Source: Kaistella sp. (GTDB lineage Bacteria > Bacteroidota > Bacteroidia > Flavobacteriales > Weeksellaceae). Taken from it: a DNA stretch of 64,000 nt. The notes beneath the pieces are model-generated. The model saw only the letters and a list, made by a program, of their open reading frames with translations. It had not been told where the DNA came from and ran no database searches. The stretch covers positions 51,156-115,155 of the forward strand of contig JAIBEW010000005.1 in assembly GCA_019459085.1 (NCBI GenBank). The letters run 5' to 3'. Positions 45,147 through 53,879 of the stretch are shown here, piece after piece. Made by a program: the position numbers and the translations under genes. The stretch's first letter is position 1, and every line of letters starts with the position of its first letter.

Positions 45147-46016
45147 TTATGCTGGTTTTTCGTTTTCTTCTTCCGATATTTTATTGTTTTTTGAGTAGAA
45201 CATAATGACAGCTCCGGCAATCATAAACGGTATGGAAAGTATCTGTCCCGTATTCAGTCCAGCAAACTGAATGAATTCATCCCCCTGAGGTTCTTTCAGG
45301 AATTCCACAAAAAACCGGATGGCCCATAAAAGAATAAAAAATACTCCGAACAGCCAACCCTGCTGGTATTTTTTGTTGGTATAACGATACAGAATCCACA
45401 ATAAGATAAATAGAAGAAAATAGCCACCCGCTTCAAAAAGTTGGGTCGGATAACGGGGAATAATGGCACCGTATTCTGAACTTTGCTGCGGAAAAAGCAC
45501 TGCAAAAGGGGAGTTTTCAGGTGCGGGCTTACCAATAATTTCTGAATTAAAGAAATTGCCGATCCTCACAAATGTACCACCCAATGCAACTACAATTCCA
45601 ACTCTGTCATACACCCAAAAAGGATTTTTCCTGATGATTTTATAGGAATAATATAGGGTCGTCAAAATCACTGCGATGGTCGCACCGTGACTGGCCAACC
45701 CGGAAAAACCGGTAAATTTAAATTCAGGTTTTGTTTGAATCGGCAAAAATACCGACCAGAAATCCTCCGTAAAAAGTTCCGGCTGATAAAAAATAACGTG
45801 TCCCAGTCTTGCGCCCAGAATTGTTCCAACCAAAGTCCAGGTGAAAAGCGGTTCTACATACTTCTGGTTAACATTGTCGATCTTGAAAATTTTCGACATG
45901 ATCACATAACCTAGTCCAAACGCCAGAATGAACATCAAACTGTAATAATGAAGTGTTACAGGACCTAAATGTATCCCTGTTGAAGGATCCCAGGTGGTAT
46001 ATAAAAGAGTCAGCAT
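45147..46016 (-). CDS. lgt: Prolipoprotein diacylglyceryl transferase Lgt
   Basis: It adds diacylglycerol to the lipobox Cys of prelipoproteins. The 289-residue polytopic membrane protein shows HYYSLMFILAFGLGY (TM1), the conserved SGLASHGATIAVIL, and the Lgt signature GGTFVRIGNFFNSEIIGKP. A hydrophilic tail (KISEEENEKPA) ends it. Its many lipoprotein clients include several in this window. Confidence 0.95.
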   Translation of the reverse strand: MLTLLYTTWDPSTGIHLGPVTLHYYSLMFILAFGLGYVIMSKIFKIDNVNQKYVEPLFTWTLVGTILGARLGHVIFYQPELFTEDFWSVFLPIQTKPEFKFTGFSGLASHGATIAVILTTLYYSYKIIRKNPFWVYDRVGIVVALGGTFVRIGNFFNSEIIGKPAPENSPFAVLFPQQSSEYGAIIPRYPTQLFEAGGYFLLFILLWILYRYTNKKYQQGWLFGVFFILLWAIRFFVEFLKEPQGDEFIQFAGLNTGQILSIPFMIAGAVIMFYSKNNKISEEENEKPA

Positions 46017-46044
46017 AGTATTTTATTAATTTTTAGTTTTTTAT

Positions 46045-46278
46045 TCAGTTTTTTGGAGGCACCGGATCATATCCTTGTGATCCCCACGGATGGCAGCGCG
46101 AAATCCTTCTTGCTCCTAACCAGAATCCTTTAAAAAGTCCGTGTACCCGAAGTGCTTTGACCATATAATGGGAACAGGTTGGTTCATAACGGCAGTTTTT
46201 CGGAAGCCAGGGCGAAATTACCCACTGATAAATTCTTATCAGGACAACTAATGGAAAAGTGATGATTTTGTTGAACAT
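46045..46278 (-). CDS. yidD: Membrane protein insertion efficiency factor YidD
   Basis: The 77-residue YidD family protein shows the full signature [20 protein letters not shown] and [17 protein letters not shown], with cysteines in place. It assists YidC-mediated membrane insertion. It lies 28 bp upstream of lgt and is probably cotranscribed with it. Confidence 0.95.
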   Translation of the reverse strand: MFNKIITFPLVVLIRIYQWVISPWLPKNCRYEPTCSHYMVKALRVHGLFKGFWLGARRISRCHPWGSQGYDPVPPKN

Positions 46279-46285
46279 GGCTTTG

Positions 46286-46293
46286 CAAAAATA
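46286..46293 (-). promoter_or_regulatory. -7 element of yidD-lgt (TATTTTTG)
   Basis: Minus-strand match ending eight bases before the yidD ATG. Confidence 0.5.
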
Positions 46294-46304
46294 ACGAAAT
46301 AGTT

Positions 46305-46312
46305 TAAATTTG
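46305..46312 (+). promoter_or_regulatory. -7 element of rarA (TAAATTTG)
   Basis: Plus-strand exact match, divergent from the yidD promoter 12 bp away. Confidence 0.5.
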
Positions 46313-46358
46313 TTGAAGTTATTGTTTAAACTTATCCAAACAGTATTCTAAACTTTTA

Positions 46359-47654
46359 ATGCCGAAATTTTTCACATTGAATTCAAATATGCCGCTTGCC
46401 GAAAGAATGCGCCCGAAAACGCTTGACGAAGTTCTCGGCCAGGAACACCTGACCGGTAAAAACGGCACGGTACGAAAAATGCTGGAGAATGACACTTTGA
46501 ATTCCCTTATTTTCTGGGGTCCACCCGGAACCGGAAAAACAACGCTCGCGGAAATAATTTCTGAACAATCCGGACGGAAATTTTTTAAGCTTTCAGCGGT
46601 TTCAAGCGGGGTGAAGGATGTGCGGGAAGTGATTGAGGACGCTAAAAAACAGAATCTGTTTTCCGGAAAATCTCCGATTCTTTTTATTGATGAAATTCAC
46701 AGGTTCAACAAATCCCAACAGGATTCTTTGCTTCATGCCGTCGAGAAAGGCTGGATTGTTCTGATTGGTGCAACGACAGAAAATCCAAGCTTTGAAGTGG
46801 TTTCGGCTTTGCTTTCGCGTTCTCAGGTGTATGTTTTAAAATCTTTGAGCTATGAAAAACTGGAAGAACTGGCGGAAATTTCCCTCAAAAAGTATAACGA
46901 AGAGGAATCTACTTCTTTCAAAATAAAAGACACCGAAGCATTCATCCTATATTCCGGTGGCGATGCCCGCAAACTGATCAATGCGGTTGAAAATGTCCTG
47001 AATAACTTCAAAAATTCCAATAAAAAGGAAATTTCGAATGAAGATGTACTCGAAGTGCTGCAGGAAACCATGGCGCTTTACGATAAAAACGGGGAGCAGC
47101 ATTACGATATTATTTCCGCTTTCATCAAATCAATGCGCGGTTCCGACCCGAACGGCGCGGTCTACTGGCTCGCAAGAATGTTGGTTGGAGGGGAAGATAT
47201 TAAATTCATTGCCCGCAGAATGCTCATTCTGGCTTCAGAAGATATCGGTTTGGCAAATCCGAATGCTTTGGTAATTGCGAATAACTGTTTTCAGGCGGTC
47301 AATATCATTGGAAATCCTGAAGCGCGGATTATCTTAAGCGAAACGGCAGTCTATCTCGCAGTTTCGCCAAAAAGCAATTCTACTTACCTGGCAATTAACG
47401 CAGCTATGGCCAATGTGAAAAAAACCGGAAATCTTCCTGTTCCTTTACACCTTCGAAATGCTCCTACTAAGCTGATGAAAGACATGAATTACGGTAAAGA
47501 CTACGATTATGCCCATTCGCATGAAGGAAATTTTGTAGACCTTGAATTTTTACCCGAAGAAATCTCTGGAACTGCGTTTTATGAACCGGGAAATAATTCC
47601 ACCGAAAATAAAATTGCAGAAGAACTGAAGAAAAAATGGAAAGGGAAGTATTGA
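46359..47654 (+). CDS. rarA: Replication-associated recombination protein RarA (MgsA)
   Basis: An AAA+ ATPase that acts at stalled forks. The 431 residues have LAERMRPKTLDEVLGQEHL, Walker A GPPGTGKT at 54-61, Walker B ILFIDEIHRF, sensor GATTENPSF and the C-terminal MgsA/RarA domain (MRGSDPNGAVYWLARM). An internal ATG (MPLAERM, residue 11) is an alternative start. Confidence 0.95.
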   Translation: MPKFFTLNSNMPLAERMRPKTLDEVLGQEHLTGKNGTVRKMLENDTLNSLIFWGPPGTGKTTLAEIISEQSGRKFFKLSAVSSGVKDVREVIEDAKKQNLFSGKSPILFIDEIHRFNKSQQDSLLHAVEKGWIVLIGATTENPSFEVVSALLSRSQVYVLKSLSYEKLEELAEISLKKYNEEESTSFKIKDTEAFILYSGGDARKLINAVENVLNNFKNSNKKEISNEDVLEVLQETMALYDKNGEQHYDIISAFIKSMRGSDPNGAVYWLARMLVGGEDIKFIARRMLILASEDIGLANPNALVIANNCFQAVNIIGNPEARIILSETAVYLAVSPKSNSTYLAINAAMANVKKTGNLPVPLHLRNAPTKLMKDMNYGKDYDYAHSHEGNFVDLEFLPEEISGTAFYEPGNNSTENKIAEELKKKWKGKY

Positions 47655-47681
47655 TTTTGAGATGAGTTAGAATTCTAAAAC

Positions 47682-47703
47682 AAAAAAGCGTTCTGAAGAA
47701 CGC
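47682..47703 (-). terminator. Terminator of the 47733-48176 gene
   Basis: Stem GCGTTC / GAACGC with a 4-nt loop; on the minus strand it is followed by six T. Confidence 0.65.
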
Positions 47704-47732
47704 CTGAGTTTTAAAAATAATTGCTAACCTCG

Positions 47733-48176
47733 TTATTTTGCAGGAAAGGTGATGGATAGAACCTGCATTCCGTCAATCGTTTTAACTTCCATATTTTCCA
47801 GTACATTTCCGAATATCAGAAGATTAGTATTCTCAATTTTTCTACCAGCTACAAAAACCGGATTGTCCTTTGCCAGTTTAACCTGTTCGTTCAATTCTCC
47901 TAAAGAAATACGGTCGTATACATTGGCGTTTTTTTTCAGTTTCAGTTCAGTAAGTCCGTTATCGGAAACATTCGCCCAGCTTTTCAAATTTTCCGGTAAA
48001 GCAGCTTTCGTTTTATAAACATTCATGGTCTGAATTTCACTTTTAGGAACGTCGTTTTTAATCATTTTTTCCGAAGAAATAATGCCGTCAATTAAAACAA
48101 ATTGAGACTGACTCGTTTTCTGGCCAAAAACTGTTACTGAAGCAAAAATCAATGCCGTGTATAAAAATTTTTTCAT
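47733..48176 (-). CDS. Unknown exported protein
   Basis: A 147-residue protein with a signal peptide (MKKFLYTALIFASVTVFG). The mature part has a segment (FVLIDGIISSEKMIKNDVPK) that loosely recalls the plug region of TonB receptors, and ends in beta-strand sequence (MQVLSITFPAK). No family could be named. It has its own -7 box and terminator. Confidence 0.65.
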   Translation of the reverse strand: MKKFLYTALIFASVTVFGQKTSQSQFVLIDGIISSEKMIKNDVPKSEIQTMNVYKTKAALPENLKSWANVSDNGLTELKLKKNANVYDRISLGELNEQVKLAKDNPVFVAGRKIENTNLLIFGNVLENMEVKTIDGMQVLSITFPAK

Positions 48177-48194
48177 TATTCATTTTATTTCTAA

Positions 48195-48202
48195 CAAAAA
48201 TA
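48195..48202 (-). promoter_or_regulatory. -7 element of the unknown exported protein gene (TATTTTTG)
   Basis: Minus-strand match 18 nt before the ATG at 48176. Confidence 0.5.
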
Positions 48203-48247
48203 GTAAAAAGAATGACTTGTTGAAAAGATTTTTCGAATTTTATTCAA

Positions 48248-48255
48248 TAATTTTG
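48248..48255 (+). promoter_or_regulatory. -7 element of the T9SS-cargo gene (TAATTTTG)
   Basis: Exact match 41 nt before the ATG at 48297. Confidence 0.45.
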
Positions 48256-48296
48256 AATTGGAAAGTTAAAAACCTATTGATTTCTGCAAATTTTTT

Positions 48297-49559
48297 ATGA
48301 AAATATTATTGTCATTTTTCCTTATTCAAAGCCTTTTTTTGTATTCCCAGCAATATTCCTGGTCCACATTGGCAGCGCCGCCCGCAACCACGGGAAGGTA
48401 CGATGACATTTTTTTTCTTAACGAAAACTTAGGATGGGCCGCAAGAGGAGGAGCGGGGAGAATTTATAAAACCACTGATGCCGGCTCAACGTGGGTTCAG
48501 CTTGCATTGCCAAATCCTACCAACGAATATTACCGGAATATTGAATTTCTAAACGAGAATATCGGTTTTCTGGGAACCCTGAATGACAGTTTTTATAAAA
48601 CAACCGACGGCGGAACTACCTGGCAAAAAGTACTGAACATTTCACCGGCACCACCGGCAATATGCGGACTTGACGCCGTTGGGTCATCCACTATTTACGG
48701 CTGTGGAGCTTATTTTTCGCCGGCATACATCATCAAATCTACTGACAGCGGAATCACTTGGCAATACATTGACCTGTCAGCGTATGCCACCGCACTCGTC
48801 GAAATTCTTTTTATTGATGAAAATACAGGCTTCGTTTCGGGTAATGATAGCAACGGCGCGGTTATCCTGAAAACAACAAACGGCGGCGCATCCTGGACTA
48901 AAATATACAGTGGTGTAATCGCCAACGAATACGTTTGGAAAATGCAGATTTTGCCGGGAAGTGGAAACACGAAAATGTTCTGTTCCATTGAATCGGTAGC
49001 GCCAAATCCGGGAAAACTGCTAAAAACATCAGATGGTGGGGCAACCTGGCAGACAAAGGTTTTTCCTGATGTTGATGTACAGGCAGTAGGCTTTATCACC
49101 GAAAATAAAGGTTGGATGGGTGGTCACAATACCGGTTTCTACGAAACCAATGACGGTGGCACAACCTGGACGAATCTGGGAATCGGCGGTTCACTCAACA
49201 GAATTTTTTTCATCAACAGTACTTCAGCCTTTGCATCCGGCCACAGCATTTATAAAATGATTACCATCAACCTTTCAACAACCGAAACTAACGGATTTGC
49301 AGATGAACTGAAAGTGGAAATCTTCCCGAATCCTGTAAAAAACCAGTTGAATCTGAAGGTGGATTTTGTGCATTCAGACCACATCATTGTCGGTCTTTAC
49401 GATGGTTCGGGTAAATTTCTGGGAAATATTTTACAAGATGATGTTCATAAAGCCGGAAAAAAGACATACACTTTAGATTTTCCTTATCCTTCAGGTGTTT
49501 ATTATTTAAACATTCATTCCAATATTGGTCGGATGTCTAAGATAGTGATCAAGGAATAA
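48297..49559 (+). CDS. YCF48/BNR-type beta-propeller with type IX secretion signal
   Basis: The 420-residue secreted protein has a signal peptide, then repeated blades marked by KTTDAGSTWVQL, KTTDGGTTWQKV, KSTDSGITWQYI, KTTNGGASWTKI, KTSDGGATWQTK and ETNDGGTTWTNL. It ends in a T9SS type A sorting domain (VEIFPNPVKNQLNLKVDF, GVYYLNIHSN, MSKIVIKE). It would be exported to the cell surface or medium by the type IX system, to which the PorT-like protein belongs. Function beyond that is unknown. Confidence 0.88.
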   Translation: MKILLSFFLIQSLFLYSQQYSWSTLAAPPATTGRYDDIFFLNENLGWAARGGAGRIYKTTDAGSTWVQLALPNPTNEYYRNIEFLNENIGFLGTLNDSFYKTTDGGTTWQKVLNISPAPPAICGLDAVGSSTIYGCGAYFSPAYIIKSTDSGITWQYIDLSAYATALVEILFIDENTGFVSGNDSNGAVILKTTNGGASWTKIYSGVIANEYVWKMQILPGSGNTKMFCSIESVAPNPGKLLKTSDGGATWQTKVFPDVDVQAVGFITENKGWMGGHNTGFYETNDGGTTWTNLGIGGSLNRIFFINSTSAFASGHSIYKMITINLSTTETNGFADELKVEIFPNPVKNQLNLKVDFVHSDHIIVGLYDGSGKFLGNILQDDVHKAGKKTYTLDFPYPSGVYYLNIHSNIGRMSKIVIKE

Positions 49560-49562
49560 AAA

Positions 49563-49973
49563 TTATTCGCTCCATTTTTTTTCAATAAGTTCCATCAGGA
49601 AACCGGGACATTTTATAATTTTGTTCGTTTCGGCATCCAGAAAAAACAAAGTGGTTCTTGCTTCGCTTATTTTTTGTTTTGCCGGATTGTAAATTTCATA
49701 TTCAAATTCGAGTTTTACACCCGGAATTTTTTTAATGAAAGTATGAATTTCGAGAATTTCATCGTAACGTGCAGGTTTAATATATTTGATCTGATACTCG
49801 GAAACCGGAAGCCAAATTCCGCGCTTTTCGATTTCATCATACGAAAAGCCAAGCGTCCGAAAAAGTTCGACCCGCGCTACTTCAAGATATTCGGCATAAT
49901 TGCCGTAATAAACGTATTTCATAGGGTCTGTTTCTCCGTAACGTACTCTGATTGAGTGAGTTGTGTGTATCAT
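49563..49973 (-). CDS. Acyl-CoA thioesterase, YbgC/FadM type
   Basis: A 136-residue hotdog thioesterase with the 4-hydroxybenzoyl-CoA thioesterase pattern VRYGETDPMKYVYYGNYAEY (catalytic Asp) and LEVARVELFRTLG. The frame is open from 49994, but a -7 box abuts that ATG, so the second ATG at 49973 is preferred. Convergent with the T9SS-cargo gene, 3 bp apart. Confidence 0.88.
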   Translation of the reverse strand: MIHTTHSIRVRYGETDPMKYVYYGNYAEYLEVARVELFRTLGFSYDEIEKRGIWLPVSEYQIKYIKPARYDEILEIHTFIKKIPGVKLEFEYEIYNPAKQKISEARTTLFFLDAETNKIIKCPGFLMELIEKKWSE

Positions 49974-49995
49974 TTTAAGTTCTTTTTTATACATA

Positions 49996-50003
49996 CAAAT
50001 ATA
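49996..50003 (-). promoter_or_regulatory. -7 element of the YbgC-type gene (TATATTTG)
   Basis: Minus-strand match whose position excludes the upstream in-frame ATG at 49994 as the start. Confidence 0.5.
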
Positions 50004-50108
50004 TTTTTAAATAATCAATAGCACAAAAATTTTTTTTTGAGATTTTTAAATTGGATATTTGTAATCAGTGAAAAACGAAATAACCGCCGGAAAACTGCAG
50101 AGAGAAAA

Positions 50109-51563
50109 ATGGATGAAAATTTAGAATTACTTTGGGAAAAATGCCTTCAGTTCATGAGAGACAATCTCAATGCGGCTGAAGACAATACCGACTTGAAAAA
50201 GTTGGAAAATTCCTTCGATTTACTCTTTGACAGTGTTACCCCTGTTTCATTGGTCAATCATAATCTGACCTTACTTGTTCCGAGCGATTTTTATAAAGAA
50301 TATATTGAAGACAATTATCTGTCTTTACTTTCTGCTGCACTGAAGAAATACATCGGAAAAGGAGTAAAACTCTGGTATTCGGTGATGGAAAACAAGCCCG
50401 CAGGCAAAGAGAAACCCATTACAATTCAGCTTAAAGGGAAAAGTATTTCTGCACCTAAAGTTCAGGAAACGCTTCCTCCGTCATTTTCGCAGAACCTGAT
50501 CAACCCTTTTGTTGTTCCCGGAATCAAGAAAATTAATATTGATTCGAATCTGAAAGCTGATTTTTCTTTCGACAATTATGTAGAAGGTGAAAGCAATAAA
50601 TTTGCAGCAACAGTAGCCCGTTCAATTGCCAAAAGACCCGGCGCAACTGCCTTTAATCCTTTGTTTTTACACGGCGGTTACGGAGTAGGGAAGACGCATT
50701 TAGGACACGCGATTGGTCTGGAAGTTAAAAATTCATTGCCGGATAAAGTGGTTCTTTATTTATCATCAGAAAAATTCATCCAGCAGTTTGTTTCCGCAGC
50801 GAAAGCGCATAAACAGACGGAATTTGCCAACTTTTATCAAATGGTGGACGTTCTGATTATTGATGATATTCAGTTTTTATCAGGAAAGGCGGCAACTCAG
50901 GACAGTTTTTTCCATATTTTCGATTACCTGCACCAAAACGGAAAACAGATTATCCTGACTTCCGATAAGGCACCGGTTGATATTCTGGATATTCAGGAAA
51001 GAATCGTTTCCCGCTTCAAATGGGGACTTTCTGCCGAAATTAAATCTCCGGATTTTGATACCCGGAGAAAAATTATCGTTGACAAACTCAGCAGAGACGG
51101 AATTATTCTGACTGATGATATGCTGGATTTTCTGGCTTCGGAAGTGAAAACGAATGTTCGGGAACTGATCGGGGTCATCAATTCAGTAATTGCATATTCC
51201 ACGATTTATAAGTCGGAACTGAGTTTGGAATTGCTCAAGGAAACGATCAATAAGATTGCGGCCAACCAGAAAAAAATCATCAACATTCCTTATATTCAGG
51301 ATGTGGTTTGCGAATATTTCGGAATTCAGAGAGAACAGCTGCTTTCCAAGACCCGAAAAAGAGAAATTGCCTTGCCGAGACAGCTTGCAATGTATTTTGC
51401 GAAGGAACTTACGAACGCGACTTTCACCAAAATCGGAGAGGAAATGGGCGGAAAAGACCATTCAACCGTAATGTACGCATGCGAAACGATCAAAGATGTT
51501 TCGAAAATCGATAAAGAACTTAAAAAATATGTAAAGGATCTGTCTGAAAGAATCAAACAGTAA
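50109..51563 (+). CDS. dnaA: Chromosomal replication initiator DnaA
   Basis: From the ATG at 50109 (MDENLELLWEKCLQFM) the protein has 484 residues; the earlier in-frame ATG at 50037 gives an unusual N-terminus. Domains: I (1-80), a linker, the AAA+ core with Walker A GGYGVGKTH near 188 and Walker B LIIDDIQFL, and the DNA-binding domain IV with the DnaA signature KDHSTVMYACETI near 446. No cluster of DnaA boxes and no dnaN or gyrB is adjacent, so oriC is probably elsewhere. Confidence 0.97.
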   Translation: MDENLELLWEKCLQFMRDNLNAAEDNTDLKKLENSFDLLFDSVTPVSLVNHNLTLLVPSDFYKEYIEDNYLSLLSAALKKYIGKGVKLWYSVMENKPAGKEKPITIQLKGKSISAPKVQETLPPSFSQNLINPFVVPGIKKINIDSNLKADFSFDNYVEGESNKFAATVARSIAKRPGATAFNPLFLHGGYGVGKTHLGHAIGLEVKNSLPDKVVLYLSSEKFIQQFVSAAKAHKQTEFANFYQMVDVLIIDDIQFLSGKAATQDSFFHIFDYLHQNGKQIILTSDKAPVDILDIQERIVSRFKWGLSAEIKSPDFDTRRKIIVDKLSRDGIILTDDMLDFLASEVKTNVRELIGVINSVIAYSTIYKSELSLELLKETINKIAANQKKIINIPYIQDVVCEYFGIQREQLLSKTRKREIALPRQLAMYFAKELTNATFTKIGEEMGGKDHSTVMYACETIKDVSKIDKELKKYVKDLSERIKQ

Positions 51564-51588
51564 TATTTACAATGTTAAATAACTTGAT

Positions 51589-51620
51589 AACCTTTCGGAA
51601 ATTTTCTGAAAGGTTTTTTT
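51589..51620 (+). terminator. Terminator after dnaA
   Basis: Stem AACCTTTC / GAAAGGTT followed by seven T. Confidence 0.8.
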
Positions 51621-51648
51621 AAACTTAATTCAGATTTAAAATTCAACT

Positions 51649-52110
51649 ATGAAAATACTGATGGTCTGTCTCGGAAACATCTGCCGAAGTCCGCTGGCGG
51701 AAGGAATTTTAAGTAAAATACTTCCGGAAAACTTTACAGTAGATTCTGCCGGCACCATTTCGCTGCATGAAGGGGAACATCCCGACAAGCGCGCCATAGA
51801 AACTGCAAAAAATCACGGGATTGATATCTCCGGACAGAAATCCAGACCTGTAACGGTTCACGATCTGCAGAACTTTGATCATATTTACTGCATGGATTTA
51901 AGTGTTTTTGAAGATGTGATTTCTCTGGCGCAAAATGAAGAACAGCGGAAGAAAATTGCTCTTTTTCTGGAAGAAGCCGGAAATTATGGTGAAAATACCG
52001 ATGTTCCGGATCCGTATTGGAGCGGAATGGATGGTTTTGAAAAAGTTTTTCTACTTTTGGAGGAATCCTGCGAGAAAATTAAAACCAAACTCCTCACTCC
52101 TAAATCATAA
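51649..52110 (+). CDS. Low-molecular-weight protein tyrosine phosphatase
   Basis: The 153-residue protein has the catalytic loop CLGNICRSP (Cys7, Arg13) and the acid loop VPDPYW. It dephosphorylates tyrosines, in many bacteria on capsule kinases; no such kinase is nearby. It ends 9 bp before the RsmI-like gene, suggesting cotranscription. Confidence 0.93.
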   Translation: MKILMVCLGNICRSPLAEGILSKILPENFTVDSAGTISLHEGEHPDKRAIETAKNHGIDISGQKSRPVTVHDLQNFDHIYCMDLSVFEDVISLAQNEEQRKKIALFLEEAGNYGENTDVPDPYWSGMDGFEKVFLLLEESCEKIKTKLLTPKS

Positions 52111-52119
52111 TTCAACACC

Positions 52120-52818
52120 ATGTTATTTCTGATTCCCGCCTATTTATCTGAAAATTCCCCGACTGATTATTTCGCACCCGCTATCACTGAATATATTCTG
52201 AAAACAGATTATTTCTTTGTTGAAAACGAAAAAACGGCCAGAAAAGTCATTAGATTTTTCGCGCCAACGAAGAAACAGTCGGATCTGAAACTTTTTCTTC
52301 TGGACAAATACTCCAAATCTGATGATTTAAAGGAAGCACAAATTTTAATGAAAAAAGGTCAGGATTTTGGGCTTCTGTCAGAAGCCGGACTTCCCTGTAT
52401 TGCCGATCCCGGAAATTTAATGGTGAAATGGGCGCATGAAAATAATATTAAAGTGATTCCTGTAAACGGGCCTTCATCCATTATTCTGGCGTTAATTTCA
52501 AGCGGATTCAATGGCCAGGAATTTACATTTCACGGTTATTTACCCATCGACAGAGCCGAAAGAAAAACAAAAATTCAGTGGCTCGAAAGTCAGGTGCAGA
52601 AAACCGGATATTCGCAGATCTTTATGGAAACGCCGTACCGGAACAATCCGCTGTTTGAAGATCTTTGTAAATTTCTTTCACTTCAAACCAAGCTGTGCAT
52701 CGCGGCAAACATCAATAATCCTCAGGAAGAATATATTAAAACGATGAGCATTAAGGAATGGCAAAAAGCCAAACCGAATCTGCACAAAATTCCGGCGGTT
52801 TTTGTGCTTGGAAAGTAA
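52120..52818 (+). CDS. RsmI-like SAM-dependent methyltransferase (tetrapyrrole methylase fold)
   Basis: A 232-residue protein with the family motifs LLSEAGLPCIADPG, VIPVNGPSSIILALISSGF, FTFHGYLP and FMETPYRNN, which match RsmI (2'-O-methylation of C1402 in 16S rRNA). It is shorter than standard RsmI (about 280) and lacks the usual N-terminal GTLYLVATPIGN, so it may be the shorter Bacteroidetes paralogue with another target. Confidence 0.82.
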   Translation: MLFLIPAYLSENSPTDYFAPAITEYILKTDYFFVENEKTARKVIRFFAPTKKQSDLKLFLLDKYSKSDDLKEAQILMKKGQDFGLLSEAGLPCIADPGNLMVKWAHENNIKVIPVNGPSSIILALISSGFNGQEFTFHGYLPIDRAERKTKIQWLESQVQKTGYSQIFMETPYRNNPLFEDLCKFLSLQTKLCIAANINNPQEEYIKTMSIKEWQKAKPNLHKIPAVFVLGK

Positions 52819-52881
52819 AGTTTAACTTCCTTTAACAGCGTAATTGCATTATTATTGATTAAATTGCAGAAAATAATTATT

Positions 52882-53259
52882 ATGTCAGATAAAAAATTAG
52901 CAGGACTTTGGTTGGATCAAAGTAAGGCTGTAGTTGTAAAGAATCACGATGCGCAAAATGCGTTTAAATTTTTCCTTTGTTCCCCTGTAAAAGCAGTAGT
53001 TCAGCACGGAAATTCAAATGAAAATGCAGGTAACAATGCAGAACAGACCAATAAAGCAAAATTTTTCAAAGAAATCGAGCACCTTTTGACCAATTCTCAG
53101 GAAGTGTATATCACCGGTCCCGGAACGATGCAGGAAGAACTGAAGAAATATCTTCATGAAACAGCACAGTTCAGAGATTTAAAAATTACATTGGATTCAG
53201 CTCAGCAAATGAGCGACGAGCTGGTTTTGGAAACTGTGAAAAGCCATTTTGGTGAATAG
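52882..53259 (+). CDS. baeRF-like (eRF1/Pelota domain 3-like) protein
   Basis: From the ATG at 52882 it has 125 residues. The pattern GLWLDQSKAVVV at the start and KFFKEIEHLLTNSQEVYITG, LKKYLHE, then a final helix resembles bacterial 'translational machinery' proteins of the archaeo-eukaryotic release-factor (baeRF) type, which lack the GGQ catalytic domain. A role in ribosome stalling or rescue is family inference only. Followed by a strong bidirectional terminator. Confidence 0.6.
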   Translation: MSDKKLAGLWLDQSKAVVVKNHDAQNAFKFFLCSPVKAVVQHGNSNENAGNNAEQTNKAKFFKEIEHLLTNSQEVYITGPGTMQEELKKYLHETAQFRDLKITLDSAQQMSDELVLETVKSHFGE

Positions 53260-53277
53260 TTAATGAAATATTATTAC

Positions 53278-53312
53278 AAAAAGAGGCGGTCAATTTTGAC
53301 CGCCTCTTTTTA
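53278..53312. terminator. Bidirectional terminator, baeRF-like gene / lipoprotein gene
   Basis: A 15-bp perfect stem (AAAAAGAGGCGGTCA and its complement) with a short loop and T-runs on both strands. It includes the last bases of the lipoprotein gene ending at 53310. Confidence 0.88.
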
Positions 53313-53726
53313 TTTTGAATAATGATAGGTATAACCGTCAACGGCATCATCTGCCAAGTGAAGATCCGGACCGTTGATGCTGTTCACCATCACATCCGGA
53401 TAATTCGAAAAATCGATAAATATCTTTTCGCTATGGTCGGTAGAAGTCACCTCTCGGATCAGATTATACGTTCCTTCGTTTACCACAGTACTGTTTTCAG
53501 TGATGGTATAATGATTTTCTGCTGTAAAAGTCATTTTTCTTTCTATTCCTGTGTTGGCAGGTGTTTCATGAATGTTTCCTATTCCGCCATCGGTGGAGAC
53601 CCAGTTCCAGGTACCTAGATACTGCTCATTGGATAACTCATCTTCTCTGGTTCCGCACGAAAATGCAAGTGAGAGGAGGATTAAAGGAAGTACGAGTTTT
53701 CTGCTTAGGGATGTTAGATTTTTCAT
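53310..53726 (-). CDS. Small lipocalin-like lipoprotein
   Basis: A 138-residue lipoprotein (signal ending in LAFSC) with a short beta-rich domain: YLGTWNWVSTDGG, KMTFTAENHYTITENS and EGTYNLI, the pattern of Bacteroidetes lipocalin-like proteins. Function unknown; such proteins bind small hydrophobic ligands in other species. Has its own -7 box. Confidence 0.65.
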   Translation of the reverse strand: MKNLTSLSRKLVLPLILLSLAFSCGTREDELSNEQYLGTWNWVSTDGGIGNIHETPANTGIERKMTFTAENHYTITENSTVVNEGTYNLIREVTSTDHSEKIFIDFSNYPDVMVNSINGPDLHLADDAVDGYTYHYSK

Positions 53727-53742
53727 TTTTTTAATTTATACT

Positions 53743-53750
53743 CAAATTTA
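53743..53750 (-). promoter_or_regulatory. -7 element of the lipocalin-like gene (TAAATTTG)
   Basis: Minus-strand match 16 nt before the ATG at 53726. Confidence 0.5.
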
Positions 53751-53823
53751 CTCTTTTTAAAATTCTTACGCGGTTTTCACTTTTTTAAAAATACAAAAAG
53801 TGACAGGTATCACTAATTATTAC

Positions 53824-53857
53824 GCAAAAAAAAGCAAACCAATAATGATTTGCTTTT
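53824..53857 (-). terminator. Terminator after metG
   Basis: Stem AAAAGCAAA / TTTGCTTTT; the plus-strand A-run on its left becomes a T-run for the minus-strand metG transcript. Confidence 0.7.
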
Positions 53858-53879
53858 ATAAGTTGATGGCTGAATGAAT

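Noticed and set aside
50037..50108. N-terminal extension of dnaA from an earlier ATG
   Set aside because: The added residues are basic and unlike DnaA domain I; MDENLELLWEKC at 50109 is the family-like start.
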